Positions 14,982 through 23,635 of a stretch of 42,726 nt of DNA are shown here, in pieces. Origin of the DNA: an uncultured Opitutia bacterium. GTDB lineage: Bacteria; Verrucomicrobiota; Verrucomicrobiia; Opitutales; Opitutaceae. The first letter of the stretch is position 1; every line of letters starts with the position of its first letter. Under the pieces are notes generated by a model. It was given only the letters and a program-made list of their open reading frames with translations, did no database searches and was not told the origin of the DNA. Where the stretch lies: positions 1-42,726 of the forward strand of contig CAIQQB010000039.1 of assembly GCA_903873805.1 (NCBI GenBank), in the 5' to 3' direction. The position numbers and the translations under genes are program-made.

Positions 14982-16391
14982 TCAGTTGGTTTGGAAAAGG
15001 ACTCCGATCTCGCCCGCCACCGGCGCGGCGACGACCGGGGGTGCGGCCGACGTGAGCCGGGCGCGCAGGGCGATCCGGGCGTCCTCGGTTCTCCAATAGT
15101 GCGCCGTCTCCTGGCGGTAGCTCGGCCGCATGGTGCTGCAAATCAGCGCCCCCACGAAATTCTGGAAATGCAGGCGGCCTGCGCGCGCGAAAAACTCCTC
15201 CATCAGCCGGTCCATCCGGCCGGTCTCTCGGTGCGCAGCGAGCGCCTGCAGCCCGGCCGTGAGATCCCCGAGGAGATTGCAGGTGGCGCGCGGGTGGTAG
15301 AGGAACGGGCTCACGAGGTTGAGCGGTCGCACCAACCAGCGGTGGTCGCCGTCAAGGTTGACGATGTCGCCCAACGGTTGGTTGAGGTAGGCCTCAAAGG
15401 TCATGGCTTCGTCGAGGGCGATCATCCGGCGCGCGCCCGCCTCGCCGTCGCCGGTGAGCGCAGCGGCGAACCGGGCCCGCACCGCCGGCGAGACCTGGGC
15501 GGTGTCGAGCACAAAGCCGGCGGCTTTGAGGGCGTCGTCCTCCATCACCTGCGCGAAGATCAAACGCGCAAGCGTGCGCGCCGACGGCTCCAGTTTGCGA
15601 GTGACCTCGATCACGGGCAGCAGCGTAGCCAGGGCGGCGTCACCCAGGCCGTCGACGGCCTGCAGGCCCGCGACGAACTCCGCGCGTTGGCAATAGGCCC
15701 GAACCACGGCGAACCCGATCACCTCCGCGTCCGCGCTGGCCGGCGTGAGGTCGCCGATGCGGTCAAACGTGTTGACCTCCGCCCACCACGCACGCACGGG
15801 TGCGAGCCCGGCCCAGTCGGCCGCGATCTTGGCCCGGTTCGCGGTGAGCAATGGGCGGGCGGCCGCCGGCTTGGTGAAGTCGGGAAAATGGTCCAGCGGC
15901 GCCGGGGCCTGAAAGTCCCGGCCGAGCGGATGCTGCCGGCCGTAGCGCATCAGCACGGCGAAGCTGGTGTCCGCGCCGGGGAAGGCCGGGGCGATTTCCT
16001 CCACGGTGAGCGGCCGGAGGATCACCGGGTCGTCGCAGGCGAGATAGGCCAGCACCGGCGCGACCGCGAGATACCCCCCGCCAATCCACCACCAGGAACG
16101 CAGCCGCAGGCGCCAGGCGACCACCAGCAGCGCCATGGGGGTCAGCCCGATCAGCACCAGGATCAGCCGGCTGGCGGAGCTCAAATCCTGCTGGCCCCGA
16201 TAACTGATATAACCGATGTAGGAACTGGTGCAAAGGGTCTCCATCGCCGCCCGCATCGAGGGTTGCGACAACACCAGCAGGGCGAGAATGAGGGTACCGG
16301 CGAGGGCGAGGCCGAGCAGCGCCAGGCTGCGGACGAGCCGGAGGACGAGCGGGACAGGAGGTGGGGACGGGACAGATGCCGGGGTGTTCAT
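14982..16391 (-). CDS. Paralogous membrane protein 2, with LamG tail deleted
   Basis: A 469-residue paralog of its two neighbours: the same MNTPAS start, three N-terminal hydrophobic segments, the WWWIGGGYLAVAPVLAYLA block and the IEEIAPAFPGADTSFAVLMR motif. Its last residues read APPVVAAPVAG directly followed by EIGVLFQTN. In paralog 3 the same two words are separated by a whole LamG domain of about 220 residues, so this protein appears to have lost that domain by a clean in-frame deletion. The ATG at 16391 is 21 bp after the stop of paralog 3. The function is unknown; it should share whatever role the core domain has but lack the carbohydrate-binding-like tail. Confidence 0.8.
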   Translation of the reverse strand: MNTPASVPSPPPVPLVLRLVRSLALLGLALAGTLILALLVLSQPSMRAAMETLCTSSYIGYISYRGQQDLSSASRLILVLIGLTPMALLVVAWRLRLRSWWWIGGGYLAVAPVLAYLACDDPVILRPLTVEEIAPAFPGADTSFAVLMRYGRQHPLGRDFQAPAPLDHFPDFTKPAAARPLLTANRAKIAADWAGLAPVRAWWAEVNTFDRIGDLTPASADAEVIGFAVVRAYCQRAEFVAGLQAVDGLGDAALATLLPVIEVTRKLEPSARTLARLIFAQVMEDDALKAAGFVLDTAQVSPAVRARFAAALTGDGEAGARRMIALDEAMTFEAYLNQPLGDIVNLDGDHRWLVRPLNLVSPFLYHPRATCNLLGDLTAGLQALAAHRETGRMDRLMEEFFARAGRLHFQNFVGALICSTMRPSYRQETAHYWRTEDARIALRARLTSAAPPVVAAPVAGEIGVLFQTN

Positions 16392-16412
16392 GGTCAACGG
16401 AGCAAAGTGAAA

Positions 16413-18476
16413 TCAGTTAGTTTGGAAAAGGACGCCGATCTCGGCGGCGGACAACGCCCGGTCATAGATGCGGACATCATCCAGCGCTCCCCGAAAATAA
16501 TTCTTGAATCCGCCCTCGCCGGAAAAGCGCCCGATCACGCGGGTTTCCTCATGGTTCCGGGTCGGGCCAAAGTCGTCGGACAAACGGGTCGGATTGTCGT
16601 CCCACAGGCCCATCCTCCCGTCGGGCGCGCCATCGACAAACAGCTTCATCTGCCGGTTTTGCATCACAAAGGCCAGATGATACCAACGTCCCACCTCCGG
16701 ATGAGTCGTGCCCATGACCCGGCAACCCCGGACCCCGTCCCAGACCTCGGCCATGAACACATCATACCGGCCGCCGTTCCAATTGCGGTAGCTCACGGTG
16801 ATTGACGTCGGGACGTTGGCCCCGGTCCCCCGGTCCATGATCAATTCGCAGTCTCCGTCCGGCTTGGCATCGAGCCGCACCCAGCACGCGACGGAATAAT
16901 TCTGCGTCCGGGCGTCAAAGGAAAGCCTCCCCGTCGGATCCGGCAGGTCGAGATGGCTGCTCACGCCATCAAAGAGAAAGGCCCCGCCGGGATGGCCGAA
17001 ACGGTCCGCCGTGGGCAGCGCGCCATGATTCATGCCGGGCAGGGCGTCGGCGACCTGATTGCGGACGTCGCCGTCCAGCGGCCAGTAGCCCGCGAGCCCC
17101 GCGTCGATCCCGCCCGCCACCGGAGCGGCGACGACCGGGGGTGCGTCGGTCGCGAGCCGGGCTAGCAGCGCGGTGCGAGCGTCCTCGGCCTTCCAGTAGT
17201 GCTCAACCACCCGCGTGAAGGCGGGCAGGTCGATCGAAAAATTCACCGCTCCGAGGAGGTTTTTGAAACGCGGACGTCCGGCCTGCGCCAGAAAGGCCTC
17301 CTCGCAAGGCCCGATTTTGCCCGATTCCCGACGGGCGGCGAGCTCCTCCATATCGGCGTAGAGATCCCCGAGCAGGTTGACGGTGCGATGTGGGTTGTAG
17401 AGCAGGGGGCGCAGCAGGTTGAAGGCGGGCCAAAGCCGGCCGTGGTCGCCGCCAAACTCATTGAAATCGAAGCGCTCGGCGTAGGCCTCGAAAACCAGGG
17501 CGTAGTCGATGGCGAGGAGCCGGCGGGCCCCGGCCTCGCCGCCGCCGCCAGCCTGGAGGGCGGCGACCCACCGGGCACGGCTCGCGGCCGACACCGCGGT
17601 GTGGTCGAGCACGAAGCCGGCGGCATCCACGGTGATTTTCTGAATTTCACGCGCCAGCATGAAACGGCCCAGGAGGCGGGACGAGGGTTCCAGCTTCCGG
17701 CTGACCTCCAGCAGCGGCAGCAGCGTGGCGAAGGCGGCATCGCCCTGGCCGTCGAGCGCCTGCAGGCCCGCGCAGGCGGCGGTGTGATGCGCCAGGGTGC
17801 GCCAGACGGCATAGCCCACGCCGGGCGCCCGCGGTGTCGCGGTGCCAAGGTCACCGATGCGGTCAAAGGCGTTCAGTTCCGCCAGCCAGCCGCGCACGGG
17901 GGCCAGTTGGTCCCAGGCCCGGGTGAGATCGGCCCGGTGGGCGGAAAGGTAGGCGAGCCATTTGTCGGACTCATTTGGATACACCAACCCCGTGGACAGT
18001 CTGAGCTGCACAAAGGCCGCGAACGCCCCGGACGTGTCCGGCTTGGAATAGCGCATGAGCACCGCATAGCTGGTCTCCGCCCCGGGAAAGGCCGGGGCGA
18101 TTTCCTCCAGCGTGAGCGCGTGGCGGACCGGCTCATCCGCCGCGAGGTAGGCGAGCACGGGCGCGACGGCGAGATAGCCGCCGCCGATCCACCACCAGGA
18201 GCGCAGCCGTAGGCGCCAGGCGAGGACCAGCAACGCGACCGGGGTGAGCGTGACAAAGGCCACCGTGAGCCAGCCGGCCAGGTGCGAGGAGCTGTCCGCG
18301 CTCCAGCGGAACAGGCTTTCCAACGCCGCGGCGAACAGATCCGGCGCGGCCGCCACCAGGGCGAGGCCGAGCAGCAGCGTGAGGATGAGCGCGAGCCCGA
18401 GGAGGGCCAGGGCGCGGAGCAGGCGCACCCCGGGCGCGGCGGGCGGGGTGCGCGGGACGGCGGCAGGGGATTTCAT
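16413..18476 (-). CDS. Paralogous membrane protein 3 with C-terminal LamG domain
   Basis: A 687-residue protein with the family core (three N-terminal hydrophobic segments, WWWIGGGYLAVAPVLAYLA, IEEIAPAFPGAETSYAVLMR). This is followed by a C-terminal LamG/concanavalin A-like domain of about 220 residues: GLAGYWPLDGDV start, FDGVSSHLDLP, YSVACWVRLDA, WYHLAFVMQN, KLFVDGAPDG and the end RIYDRALSAAEIG. Such domains bind glycans or matrix proteins outside the cell. The ATG at 18476 (MKSPAAV) is chosen over a longer frame because it directly precedes the first hydrophobic segment. The response-regulator gene ends 76 bp upstream. It is probably the ancestral, full-length form of the triplet. Confidence 0.85.
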   Translation of the reverse strand: MKSPAAVPRTPPAAPGVRLLRALALLGLALILTLLLGLALVAAAPDLFAAALESLFRWSADSSSHLAGWLTVAFVTLTPVALLVLAWRLRLRSWWWIGGGYLAVAPVLAYLAADEPVRHALTLEEIAPAFPGAETSYAVLMRYSKPDTSGAFAAFVQLRLSTGLVYPNESDKWLAYLSAHRADLTRAWDQLAPVRGWLAELNAFDRIGDLGTATPRAPGVGYAVWRTLAHHTAACAGLQALDGQGDAAFATLLPLLEVSRKLEPSSRLLGRFMLAREIQKITVDAAGFVLDHTAVSAASRARWVAALQAGGGGEAGARRLLAIDYALVFEAYAERFDFNEFGGDHGRLWPAFNLLRPLLYNPHRTVNLLGDLYADMEELAARRESGKIGPCEEAFLAQAGRPRFKNLLGAVNFSIDLPAFTRVVEHYWKAEDARTALLARLATDAPPVVAAPVAGGIDAGLAGYWPLDGDVRNQVADALPGMNHGALPTADRFGHPGGAFLFDGVSSHLDLPDPTGRLSFDARTQNYSVACWVRLDAKPDGDCELIMDRGTGANVPTSITVSYRNWNGGRYDVFMAEVWDGVRGCRVMGTTHPEVGRWYHLAFVMQNRQMKLFVDGAPDGRMGLWDDNPTRLSDDFGPTRNHEETRVIGRFSGEGGFKNYFRGALDDVRIYDRALSAAEIGVLFQTN

Positions 18477-18552
18477 GTTGGAAGGGGAAGGCGCACCCCG
18501 AGCTTGCCACAAAAGCCGCGCGGGCGCGTCGGGCCGTCCGCCTGATTTCCGG

Positions 18553-19242
18553 CTAGGGGCGCGCCCTACTTCCCGCCGGATCGCCCACCCACTGCGCGGC
18601 CCGGGCGATCAGCTCGGCATGGGTTTGCAGGCCGAGTTTGTTTTTGATGTTTTCCCGGTGCGCCTCGACGGTCTTCACGCTCACGCCGAGTTTCGTGGCG
18701 ATGTCGCGCGTCGGCAGCGCCAGCCCCGCGAGCCGGAACACCTGCAACTCCCGGTCGGTGAGCGGCGCCAGCTCCCCGGCCGACGGGCGAGCCGCGCCGT
18801 GCAGGCCCGCCAACACCGCCGCGGTCACGCGCGGCCCGACAAAAATCTCCCCGGCGGCCACTGCGCGGATGGCGCGGTAGAGCGTCTCCACCGGTTCGGT
18901 CTTCATCACATAACCGCCGGCGCCGGCGCGCAGGCAGCGCTCCGCATAGACCTCCTCCGGCTGGAGCGAGAACACCAGCACCCGGGCGGCCGTTTGCGTG
19001 CCCAGGTCCTTGATCAACGCGAGCCCGTCGGTATCGTGCAGCACGAGGTCGAGCACGATCACCGCCGGGGCGGTCGCGGCCGCCAGCGCCAGCGCCTCGC
19101 GCGCCGTGCCGGTGTGGCCGACCACGGTGCAGCCACCCGCCTGGGCGAGCAGCGCGACCAGACCCTCGCGCACGGCGGGATGATCCTCGACCACCAGCAC
19201 ACGCACAGGCGGCGCACCGGAGTTGGAAGGAGGGCTGGTCAT
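18553..19242 (-). CDS. NarL/FixJ-type response regulator with LuxR helix-turn-helix
   Basis: A 229-residue two-component regulator. The receiver domain spans residues about 13-130 with acidic pocket ED at 19-20, phospho-acceptor Asp65 in VIVLDLVLHD and conserved Lys in YVMKTEPVE. The C-terminal LuxR DNA-binding domain spans about 158-220 (LTDRELQVFRLAGLALPTRD, then VSVKTVEAHRENIKNKLGL). The ATG at 19242 (MTSPPSNSG) is chosen; an upstream GTG frame adds only non-coding-like arginine-rich sequence. It is the first gene of the operon that ends with the hybrid kinase, and is the likely output of that phosphorelay. The targets are unknown; the operon itself is an obvious candidate. Confidence 0.92.
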   Translation of the reverse strand: MTSPPSNSGAPPVRVLVVEDHPAVREGLVALLAQAGGCTVVGHTGTAREALALAAATAPAVIVLDLVLHDTDGLALIKDLGTQTAARVLVFSLQPEEVYAERCLRAGAGGYVMKTEPVETLYRAIRAVAAGEIFVGPRVTAAVLAGLHGAARPSAGELAPLTDRELQVFRLAGLALPTRDIATKLGVSVKTVEAHRENIKNKLGLQTHAELIARAAQWVGDPAGSRARP

Positions 19243-19440
19243 ATCACGTGGCCACCTAGCCAGCCCGCCCCCCGGACGACAAGGGGAAAGGACGGGGCAG
19301 ATGAATCGGCGCTGGGCACCACGGCGATCGCGGTGCAGATGGAGGGGGCAACGTGCCTGCCGCCCCCCTTCCTGGCCGCCGTGCGGCAACTGCTCGCCCA
19401 GCCGAGCGGTCCGCGGATGTTGACGCCTTCGCAGTCGCCC

Positions 19441-19536
19441 GCACCCGCACCCGCGCCAGCGCCGGCCCGCCGGGGTCCTGATCGGGGGCGGGGGCTTCGG
19501 CGGCACGGAGCGCGAGAGCAGCGCGAGCGGGGCGGG
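19441..19536 (-). pseudogene. Remnant of a GH3 gene 5' end
   Basis: On the minus strand a frame reads ALALRAAEAPAPDQDPGGPA followed by LARV. It aligns with the signal-peptide end and mature start of the GH3 enzyme at 8472-10799 (IALRAAETPPPYLDPAQPVA, then ARV). No start codon survives and similarity stops after about 30 codons. Directly upstream is the 57-bp sequence also found ahead of that GH3 gene. It is most simply a fragment left by duplication or deletion. The rest of 19243-19440 shows no recognisable gene. Confidence 0.5.
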
Positions 19537-19591
19537 ATGGGGTGGAACGATTTAAGCGACCCCGGCCGACGCCATGCTATTCCGAAACCGG
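19535..19591 (-). repeat. Copy B of the 57-bp GH3 upstream repeat
   Basis: It is identical to 10810-10866 except for two bases. One difference changes the putative -35 TTGCAT to TAGCAT. It precedes the GH3 remnant in the same relative orientation. Confidence 0.75.
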
Positions 19592-19638
19592 GTGCGGTCC
19601 GGGCGCAACCGGCGAAAAGCCCCCGCCGTCCCGCATAC

Positions 19639-19681
19639 CTCACAGTTAGATGTTGACAAGCCTCACGGTGAGAGGCTTGAT
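19639..19681 (+). promoter_or_regulatory. Promoter and candidate PadR operators
   Basis: A TTGACA box lies at 19653-19658. Two related palindromes flank or overlap it: CTCACAGTTAG (19639-19649, imperfect) and CTCACGGTGAG (19662-19672, perfect around a central base), 23 bp apart. The second sits within AAGCCTC...GAGGCTT. Overlap with the promoter fits autorepression by the PadR protein encoded from 19690. Confidence 0.5.
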
Positions 19682-19689
19682 GCGCGGCC

Positions 19690-20025
19690 ATGGCCAAGAC
19701 CAATCCCAGTTTTCTCAACGGAGTGCCGGAGCTGCTGGTGCTGCGGCTGCTCTCGCGGCGGGCGATGTACGGCTACGAAATCGTGCAGGAGATTCGCCTC
19801 CAGACCAACGAGGGCCTGACCTTCGGGGAGGGCTGCATCTATCCGTATCTCCACTACCTGGAGGCGGAGAAATTTGTCCGCAGCCGCCGGCAGGAGGTCG
19901 GTGGGCGCAGCCGGAACTATTACGAACTGACCGCCGCCGGGCACAAGCGCCTCGCGCGCCTGACGGACGAATGGGCGCGGGTGGCCACGGCGGTCGCGGC
20001 GCTGATGGGAGGCCAGCATGCGTGA
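19690..20025 (+). CDS. PadR-family transcriptional regulator
   Basis: A 111-residue winged-helix protein of the PadR family. LLVLRLLSRRAMYGYEIVQE (about residues 15-35) is the hallmark start, followed by FGEGCIYPYLHYLE and the wing GGRSRNYYELTAAG. It is a short PadR lacking the long C-terminal dimerisation helix. It overlaps the next gene by 8 bp, the common arrangement in which a PadR repressor is co-expressed with a membrane or transporter-like partner. Autoregulation through the palindromes just upstream is likely. Confidence 0.9.
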   Translation: MAKTNPSFLNGVPELLVLRLLSRRAMYGYEIVQEIRLQTNEGLTFGEGCIYPYLHYLEAEKFVRSRRQEVGGRSRNYYELTAAGHKRLARLTDEWARVATAVAALMGGQHA

Positions 20026-20785
20026 CGACTTCTTTCTGCCGGCCCTGCGAGAGCAACTGGCCGTCCGGGGCTGTCCGCGGCCGGCGGCGCGCCGGATCCT
20101 GCGTGAAGCGGCTGAGCATCTCGAGGACCTTGAATTGACCGCCCGGAATGCCGGACGGGAGAACCCATCCGCGGAGGCGGCCGGCCAGCTGGGTGATCCC
20201 GCGGTGCTCGCGGAGCGCCATGTGAGCGCCCTGCGGCTGGCCTCGTGGTGGGGACGCCATCCTCTGGTGGGGCTCGGTTTGCTACCATTGTTGGCCGGGC
20301 CGGTGCTTTGGCTGGTGCTGCTGGGCGCGGGCATGGGCGGCGGCGCGTGGCTGGTGATTCAGCTCGGATTCGGTGGTTCTTCCAATGCTTTCAGCTTGGC
20401 GGCGGGTCACCCGGCGGTGTTTCCCTGGCTGTGGGTGGGGACGCGGATGATGGATGTGGCGGCGCTCGCGCTGACCACCCAGCTGTTTTGCTGGCGGGCG
20501 CGCCGGGCCGCGCTGGATCGGAGGTGGTTGCTGCCAGTCGGTGCCGTGCTTTCGCTGCAAGGCCTCTGGCTGGTCGCCCGGCTGCAACCGCACATGTTTT
20601 CAATTTTGTTCGCCCTGCCGCGCGGCTTACTGGGCCAGTTTGACTGGGCGCGGGCGGCGATACCGCTGCTGATCACCGCCCTCCACTGGACAGGCGCGCG
20701 CCGGGCCGTCGACCCGTCCGCGAGCGGAGCGGCGCGGAGCGGCGACGCGGCTGGCAGCTCCACCCTTTTCCTGCATGAAAACTAA
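20018..20785 (+). CDS. PadR-linked integral membrane protein
   Basis: A 255-residue protein. The cytoplasmic N-terminus (1-75) resembles the prefix domain of PadR-associated membrane proteins: MRDDFFLPALREQL, then HLEDLELTARNAG and ADPAVLAERH-like GDPAVLAERHVSA. About four to five transmembrane segments follow (about 82-108, 130-165, 170-192, 210-235). It overlaps padR by 8 bp and the lipoprotein gene by 11 bp, so the three form one unit. The role is unknown; similar proteins are thought to act in envelope stress or transport. The short Ala/Ser-rich tail is unremarkable. Confidence 0.75.
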   Translation: MRDDFFLPALREQLAVRGCPRPAARRILREAAEHLEDLELTARNAGRENPSAEAAGQLGDPAVLAERHVSALRLASWWGRHPLVGLGLLPLLAGPVLWLVLLGAGMGGGAWLVIQLGFGGSSNAFSLAAGHPAVFPWLWVGTRMMDVAALALTTQLFCWRARRAALDRRWLLPVGAVLSLQGLWLVARLQPHMFSILFALPRGLLGQFDWARAAIPLLITALHWTGARRAVDPSASGAARSGDAAGSSTLFLHEN

Positions 20786-21203
20786 ACTGCCTCAGTTCTG
20801 TTTGTGCGCCGCCCTGTTGGGCGCTTGCTTCCTGACCGGATGCGTCGACGTGACGCGTTACACTTACAACGATGCGCCGCTGACTCCGGTGCGATTTGAA
20901 TCGACCGCGGCGGAGCAGACCTTCTACGACGCCATTCTCGCCAAACGCTACCCGGCCGACGGCCCCCATGGCAACGTGACCCTCTATTTTAAGCCGCCGA
21001 TTTGGTACGCCCACCGAACGCTGAAGTCGGCCCATGTCATCGTGAACGAAGCGGTGGCCGCCGCGGACAGCAACCACGACGGAGTGATCACGGAGGCCGA
21101 GGCCCAGGCGTTCGCCAAATCCGCCGGAGAGAAACGGCTGGCTGTGCAACGCGAACCAGCGGGGACGAACCCGGGACCGGTGGCCGGCGCGCCTTCGGCC
21201 TAG
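20775..21203 (+). CDS. Lipoprotein with EF-hand-like motif
   Basis: A 142-residue lipoprotein. The signal peptide ends in the lipobox LTGC, with lipidation at Cys22. Residues about 97-108 read DSNHDGVITEAEA, a classical EF-hand calcium loop (D-x-N-x-D-G-x-I-x-x-x-E); a single hand in a bacterial secreted protein is often structural. The middle part has no family I recognise. It begins within the last codons of the membrane-protein gene, so translation is probably coupled. A repeat element follows the stop. Confidence 0.75.
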   Translation: MKTKLPQFCLCAALLGACFLTGCVDVTRYTYNDAPLTPVRFESTAAEQTFYDAILAKRYPADGPHGNVTLYFKPPIWYAHRTLKSAHVIVNEAVAAADSNHDGVITEAEAQAFAKSAGEKRLAVQREPAGTNPGPVAGAPSA

Positions 21204-21232
21204 GGCGGATTAGATACAACTTTGGCCGAAAT

Positions 21233-21288
21233 GGTAGGGTGAGGCGTCCCCGCCGAGCCGCGGCTCACCGAGGACGGTTCGCCCTACC
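21233..21288. repeat. Palindromic element bounded by GGTAGGG/CCCTACC
   Basis: It starts GGTAGGGTGA at 21233 and ends with the complement of GGTAGGGCGA at 21288, with the palindrome AGCCGCGGCT in the middle. It shares its termini with elements at 28561-28637 and 29666-29732. It lies between the lipoprotein and the TonB receptor, which converge here; 21204-21430 holds no other feature. Confidence 0.7.
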
Positions 21289-21430
21289 CATGCAGCAATC
21301 GAGCGGCCACAGTTATTATGAATCTGCTCTAGCTACGCGTCGGCGTGGCGCACGGCGGTCGAAGGCTGGGTCCGCGAAGGGAGCCGCCCGGCAGCTCGAG
21401 CCTGTCTCATCGGGCGGCCCCGCGCCGGCC

Positions 21431-23356
21431 TCAGAACTTCAGGCTGGCGCCGGCGTAGAGACTCCGCGGATTGGCGGGATAACCGGGGATTTCGGCGTAG
21501 GCCGAGTTCAGCAGATTTTCGACGCGGGCGAACAGCGTGAGTCGGGCCGTGGCCTGCCACCGGACCATCGCGCGATAGGTGCCGTAGCTGGGCTGCGGCG
21601 TCGCGGTGAAGGCGCCGGGGGAGTAATCCTGCACACCCCTGACCCAGCGGCCGCCGAGCACGACCGACCACGCGTCCGTAGGCGTCCACGTGAGCGTGCT
21701 TTGCACCAGATGCTTGGGCCGGCCGATCAGAGGCGTGGCAGCGAGATCGTCGCGGGCTTCGAGGAAGGTGTAGTCGGCCTGCCAGGACAGCGTCGACCAC
21801 GGGGTAAACTTCAGGCCCAGCTCCACACCGGTGTTGGTGTTCCGGCCGATGTTGGTCACCGTGAAGGCGGTGGAGTCATACTGGATAAGGTCGGTGACGC
21901 GGTTGTAAAAGTAGGTCGCGTTGGCCACCAGGAGGTGGTTGGCCAGCGGCTGCTCGAGTCCCAGTTCCCAACCGCGGGACCGCTCGGGCTGGAGCGCCGG
22001 GTTGCCGAAAAGGGCGGGCGATGTGTCCTGCACCGAGGGTGGGGCGAAGGCGGTCGCATAGCTCGCCTGCAGCAGCGTGCGCGATTCCGGCAAACGCCAG
22101 CTGCCCGCGAGGCGCCAGGTCGTGCTGTCGCCGTAGCTCGAGGTCGTGTCGTGACGCAATGCCTGGATCAGGTGCACGTCGGGATGCGGCTCCCATTGGG
22201 ATTGGAGGAAGATGCCCGCGCTGGTGTCGGTCCGGAGAATGTCATCCCCCGGTGCGGTGAATCCGAAGGGCACGTCGCCGGTGCCGTCGTTGAAGCGTTT
22301 GGCTTCGGTGCGCAGCCAGGTGGCGCCCGCGGTCAGCAGCCAAGTGTCGGCGGCCCGGTAGGTCGCCTGGTAGTCGAGCTGGTTGCTCGTCACGGTGGTC
22401 GTGCCGTTGGCCCCGACCGACTCGTCGGCCGGCTGCGGGGCGGGGTAGGTGGAGGCCGAAAAGCCGGAGGGGCTGAGCTGTTGCCGGCTGAGCGAGTAGA
22501 ACAGGCTCTCCTGGAAACGGTCGCCGGAATTCACGCGGAGTCCGGGCGAGACAGAAAACACCTCGGACTGGAGGCGCGCGAGCGGGTTGTTGACCGCGGT
22601 GGTGTCGGGGAAACCGGCGTCGCTCCGGAAGTAGCTCAACGAGAGGTCGAGCCGGGCGGGGCCGGTCACCTGCCAGCCGGCGGTCACGTTCGCGGCCTTG
22701 CGGTCGAGATCGTTGTTAGCGCGCGCATTGTCGGTCGAGAGCCAGCTGGCGGCGGCCGAGACATCGGCCTTGGTGGTGGCCGCACTGCCGGTCACCGCGG
22801 TCCGGACAGTATCAAAGGAACCGGCCTCGGCCGTGACCTGGCCTTCGGGCACGCCCGGTGTGGCGCGGTGTGAGATGAGGTTGATGACGCCGCCGATGGC
22901 GTTGCCGCCATCGAGCGCGGAGGACGGGCCGCGTAGGATTTCGATGTGGTCGATGTTGTCCAGGGTCAGATTGGAAAGGTCGAAGGCCCCGGCGAGCGCG
23001 GGCGGGAGCCGGCGGCCGTCGAGGGTAATCACGGTTTGCCGCGTCGGCGTGCCGCGGGTCAGCAGTCGTCCGGCGCCGGCTTCGGGACCGGGGCTGGTGA
23101 GATAAAGGCCGGGCACCATGCGGAGAACGTCGGCCGGGTCGGTGTAGCCGGCCTGGGTGAGGTCGGTAGCGGTGACCACCGTCACGGACGCGGCGGTTTC
23201 ATCCCGGGGCGTCGGCGTGCGAGTGGCGGTGACGACGTAGGGTTCGAGCTGGACGGCCGGGGCGGACTGGCCGTGCAGGTGGGCGAGGGCGGTGGCCACG
23301 AAGGTGGCGCACGCGAGGAGTTTCCGGCCAACGGGGGCCGGGCGGTGTGGTTTCAT
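21431..23356 (-). CDS. BtuB-like TonB-dependent outer-membrane receptor
   Basis: A 641-residue outer-membrane receptor, probably for cobalamin. A signal peptide covers about 1-30; the mature start LEPYVVTATRT is a TonB-box/plug entry. The plug domain spans about 45-150 (VTVVTATDLTQAGY, RGPSSALDGGNAIGGVINL) and the rest is a 22-stranded barrel ending in an aromatic residue (LYAGASLKF). The ATG at 23356 is chosen because it opens the signal peptide and GGAAGAAAG precedes it. The leader of about 280 nt carries a cobalamin riboswitch, and the divergent neighbour is the B12-dependent methionine synthase. Both support vitamin B12 as substrate. Confidence 0.93.
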   Translation of the reverse strand: MKPHRPAPVGRKLLACATFVATALAHLHGQSAPAVQLEPYVVTATRTPTPRDETAASVTVVTATDLTQAGYTDPADVLRMVPGLYLTSPGPEAGAGRLLTRGTPTRQTVITLDGRRLPPALAGAFDLSNLTLDNIDHIEILRGPSSALDGGNAIGGVINLISHRATPGVPEGQVTAEAGSFDTVRTAVTGSAATTKADVSAAASWLSTDNARANNDLDRKAANVTAGWQVTGPARLDLSLSYFRSDAGFPDTTAVNNPLARLQSEVFSVSPGLRVNSGDRFQESLFYSLSRQQLSPSGFSASTYPAPQPADESVGANGTTTVTSNQLDYQATYRAADTWLLTAGATWLRTEAKRFNDGTGDVPFGFTAPGDDILRTDTSAGIFLQSQWEPHPDVHLIQALRHDTTSSYGDSTTWRLAGSWRLPESRTLLQASYATAFAPPSVQDTSPALFGNPALQPERSRGWELGLEQPLANHLLVANATYFYNRVTDLIQYDSTAFTVTNIGRNTNTGVELGLKFTPWSTLSWQADYTFLEARDDLAATPLIGRPKHLVQSTLTWTPTDAWSVVLGGRWVRGVQDYSPGAFTATPQPSYGTYRAMVRWQATARLTLFARVENLLNSAYAEIPGYPANPRSLYAGASLKF

Positions 23357-23635
23357 GGGTGTCTGCTTTCTTCCGATGGCAAGAGCAGACCCCGGCCGTG
23401 GTCGGCTGGTGGTGGTGCTCTCACGCTTCATTTTTGCGATGAAGAGAGGCGGCCGGCGCGCGCAAAAGTTTCGCGCCGGACGTGTGAGCATCCGGGGACG
23501 GGTGTTCGGACTCCGCATGTGGGGCGCAAGCGCACAAATTCGCAGGCACCGGGAGCAAGGGCCAAGAATTTAGAATTCCTGTTCCCGGTTCCCTGAGACT
23601 TGAAACTTGTGCGTCCCGCGCCGGCCTCGCCCCCG

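Noticed and set aside
13590..16805. 1071-residue plus-strand frame opposite membrane paralogs 1 and 2
   Set aside because: Its internal repetition only mirrors the duplication of the minus-strand paralogs; its composition (Arg, Gly, His, Glu, Gln) is that of an antisense frame.
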